Assembly: GCA_003644175.1 (NCBI GenBank)
Contig: QNBS01000097.1
Span: 1-7,825 of the forward strand
Direction: 5' to 3'
DNA: 7,825 nucleotides
Origin: Planctomycetota bacterium
Lineage (GTDB): Bacteria > Planctomycetota > Phycisphaerae > Sedimentisphaerales > Anaerohalosphaeraceae
The position numbers were made by a program, and so were the translations under genes. A model generated the notes under the pieces. The model worked only from the letters and a program-made list of their open reading frames with translations, was not told where the DNA came from and made no database searches. Every line of letters begins with the position of its first letter. The first letter of the stretch is position 1. Shown piece by piece: positions 6,943 to 7,825 of the stretch.

Positions 6943-7458
6943 TCATTTGGACGCGAAAAGACCGGAAACCTTAGTTTCCACCTGATTGGCGATTGCGGAA
7001 TTATACCCTTCTCTGACGAAACTGACAACACCATTTTGGTTAATGATAACTGTTGTAGGGTATGAGGATATCCCGTACCTGCCGGTTACAACTTGCTCTT
7101 TATCCAGCAGCACCGGATAATCAATATTCAGGTTTCTGGCGATTTGCTTTACGTCATTGATGTTTTCGGGATCGCTGCAGACTCCCGCCACAACAAGATT
7201 TTCTCCCCCAGGCATATCCTTAAGCGATTTCAATTTAACAAGCTCAGTTTTACAGACACTGCACCACGTAGTCCAGAAAACAAGCACAACAACTTTATCT
7301 TTGTGCTGATTGAGATAAAACCGCTTATGCGTCAGCGTGTCCAGCCTGAAATCTTTGGCGATGTCTCCTGGACTGACTATATCGCTGTCGGCGCCGCAAC
7401 TGCTCAAAAGAATGCCAAGGCCGACAAGTACAGCTATCTTATACAATAATGATTTCAC
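6943..7458 (-). CDS. TlpA/ResA-like thioredoxin lipoprotein
   Basis: The 171-residue protein has a signal sequence ending in the lipobox LSSC21, so it should be lipid-anchored outside the cytoplasmic membrane. A thioredoxin fold of the AhpC/TSA-Redoxin-TlpA group follows: PGDIAKDFRLDTL near 30-42, FWTTWCSVCK with active-site C66 and C69, and the cis-Pro segment SSYPTT (P134). C94 is an additional cysteine. Family members reduce disulphides on extracytoplasmic proteins, often apocytochrome c or copper-site proteins, and are recharged by CcdA/DsbD-type membrane proteins. The next gene encodes one, so the two probably form a relay. Translation starts at GTG (7458), which overlaps the stop of small protein B as GTGA. 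There is no in-frame ATG before the hydrophobic core and only a weak AGAAGAAA site, so coupling to the upstream gene is likely. The client protein is not identified. Confidence 0.92.
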   Translation of the reverse strand: MKSLLYKIAVLVGLGILLSSCGADSDIVSPGDIAKDFRLDTLTHKRFYLNQHKDKVVVLVFWTTWCSVCKTELVKLKSLKDMPGGENLVVAGVCSDPENINDVKQIARNLNIDYPVLLDKEQVVTGRYGISSYPTTVIINQNGVVSFVREGYNSAIANQVETKVSGLFASK

Positions 7459-7661
7459 GGGTTTTCTTCTGAGGTCAAATTCTCCTTTTTTTTGCGAATA
7501 TGTTTGTTGACAGCATCTAAGCTATTCATCGCCAAAACGGTCAAAACTGCTGCCGACGCGGCAAAAGCCAGAAAGGCCGGGATCAAACTACCAACCGAAC
7601 TGGAATTCGGGTTGTAGCCGGTTTTAACTCGTAATATTCGACCTTTATATATTTGCCGCAT
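7455..7661 (-). CDS. Small membrane protein B, GYNPNSSS signature (paralogue of A)
   Basis: The 68-residue protein has a basic N-terminus, GYNPNSSSVGS at residues 15-25, an uncharged hydrophobic segment at about 26-48 and a Lys/Arg-rich tail (IRKKKEN). It has no cysteines. The N-terminal 25 residues match small protein A at 18 positions, yet the hydrophobic segments and tails hardly align. Two ATGs are possible. The one at 7661 aligns with the Shine-Dalgarno-supported start of protein A and lies ten bases after AAGG (7672-7675). The ATG at 7667 adds Met-Ala and lies only four bases after it. I prefer 7661. The gene follows the stop of the partial upstream gene by seven bases and overlaps the TlpA-like gene by four (GTGA). 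It is inferred to be a second substrate or subunit of the same radical SAM-associated system. Confidence 0.85.
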   Translation of the reverse strand: MRQIYKGRILRVKTGYNPNSSSVGSLIPAFLAFAASAAVLTVLAMNSLDAVNKHIRKKKENLTSEENP

Positions 7662-7668
7662 TGCCATA

Positions 7669-7825
7669 TTACCTTAAACTAATCGGCGCCAATCCTGCTT
7701 TCAGATCTTTCTCAAGGGCGGCGGAATCCATTGTAGCATAATTTCCATTCAACATGTTGGAGATTTTCTCGGCTATTTTGAGGCTGCGTTTTTTGATTCT
7801 CGGCTCGATTATACGATAAAAAACA
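7669..7825 (-). CDS. C-terminal end of an unrecognised protein (5' end outside window)
   Basis: One reverse frame is open from the right edge to a TAA at 7669-7671, giving 51 residues. They begin FYRIIEPRIKKRS and end LKAGLAPISLR. The segment is rich in Lys, Arg and Leu, is probably helical, and has no TM helix or motif that I can name. It is called coding because its stop lies just before the start of small protein B, the same close spacing seen at every other junction, and because the other two frames are closed at or near this end. It is the first visible gene of the operon. I cannot assign a family from this fragment. Confidence 0.7.
   Translation of the reverse strand, partial: VFYRIIEPRIKKRSLKIAEKISNMLNGNYATMDSAALEKDLKAGLAPISLR

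Overview
The window is almost entirely coding, and every supported gene lies on the minus strand, so the genes are described here from right (high coordinates) to left. It suggests a diderm bacterium: there is a lipoprotein signal, there are exported and inner-membrane redox proteins, and there is a membrane-anchored protein resembling type II secretion pseudopilins. Moderate GC, usable Shine-Dalgarno sites and a pseudopilin-like protein with a DxDxDG loop would fit Planctomycetota or a neighbouring phylum. That assignment is a low-confidence inference.

Positions 7825 to 1329 hold one tightly packed run of eight genes. In transcription order they are: the C-terminal end of an unrecognised protein; a 68-residue single-TM protein (small protein B); a TlpA/ResA-type thioredoxin lipoprotein; a 761-residue exported fusion of a purple-acid-phosphatase-like domain, a CxxC thioredoxin-fold domain and a DsbD/CcdA-type membrane domain; a 71-residue single-TM protein (small protein A); a TPR protein with four predicted TM helices; a radical SAM/SPASM enzyme; and a 205-residue pseudopilin-like membrane protein. 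Junctions are either overlapping (GTGA, TAATG, ATGA) or have gaps of 3 to 9 bases, so the run looks like one operon with translational coupling. Its promoter must lie to the right of the window.

The notable feature is that small proteins A and B share a near-identical N-terminal signature, GYNPNSSSxGS preceded by a Lys/Arg-rich stretch, and then have divergent hydrophobic TM segments. They sit in an operon with a SPASM-type radical SAM enzyme, a family that often modifies ribosomally made peptides. A working model is that the radical SAM enzyme modifies the signature of these membrane miniproteins, while the DsbD-like fusion and the TlpA-like lipoprotein form a thiol-reducing relay on the outer face of the membrane. 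I do not recognise the system as a named one. The model is inference.

Positions 1257-1328 separate this operon from the left-hand gene and show no convincing terminator. A clear sigma70-type promoter at 1228-1256 then drives a class I PLP aminotransferase of the aspartate aminotransferase type, whose 3' end is cut by the left window edge. Its roughly 80-base leader carries a perfect GC-rich hairpin, and an AT-rich dyad abuts the -35 box. This gene is visibly more GC-rich than the operon. No gene was supported on the plus strand, and no tRNA, rRNA, CRISPR array or insertion sequence was seen.
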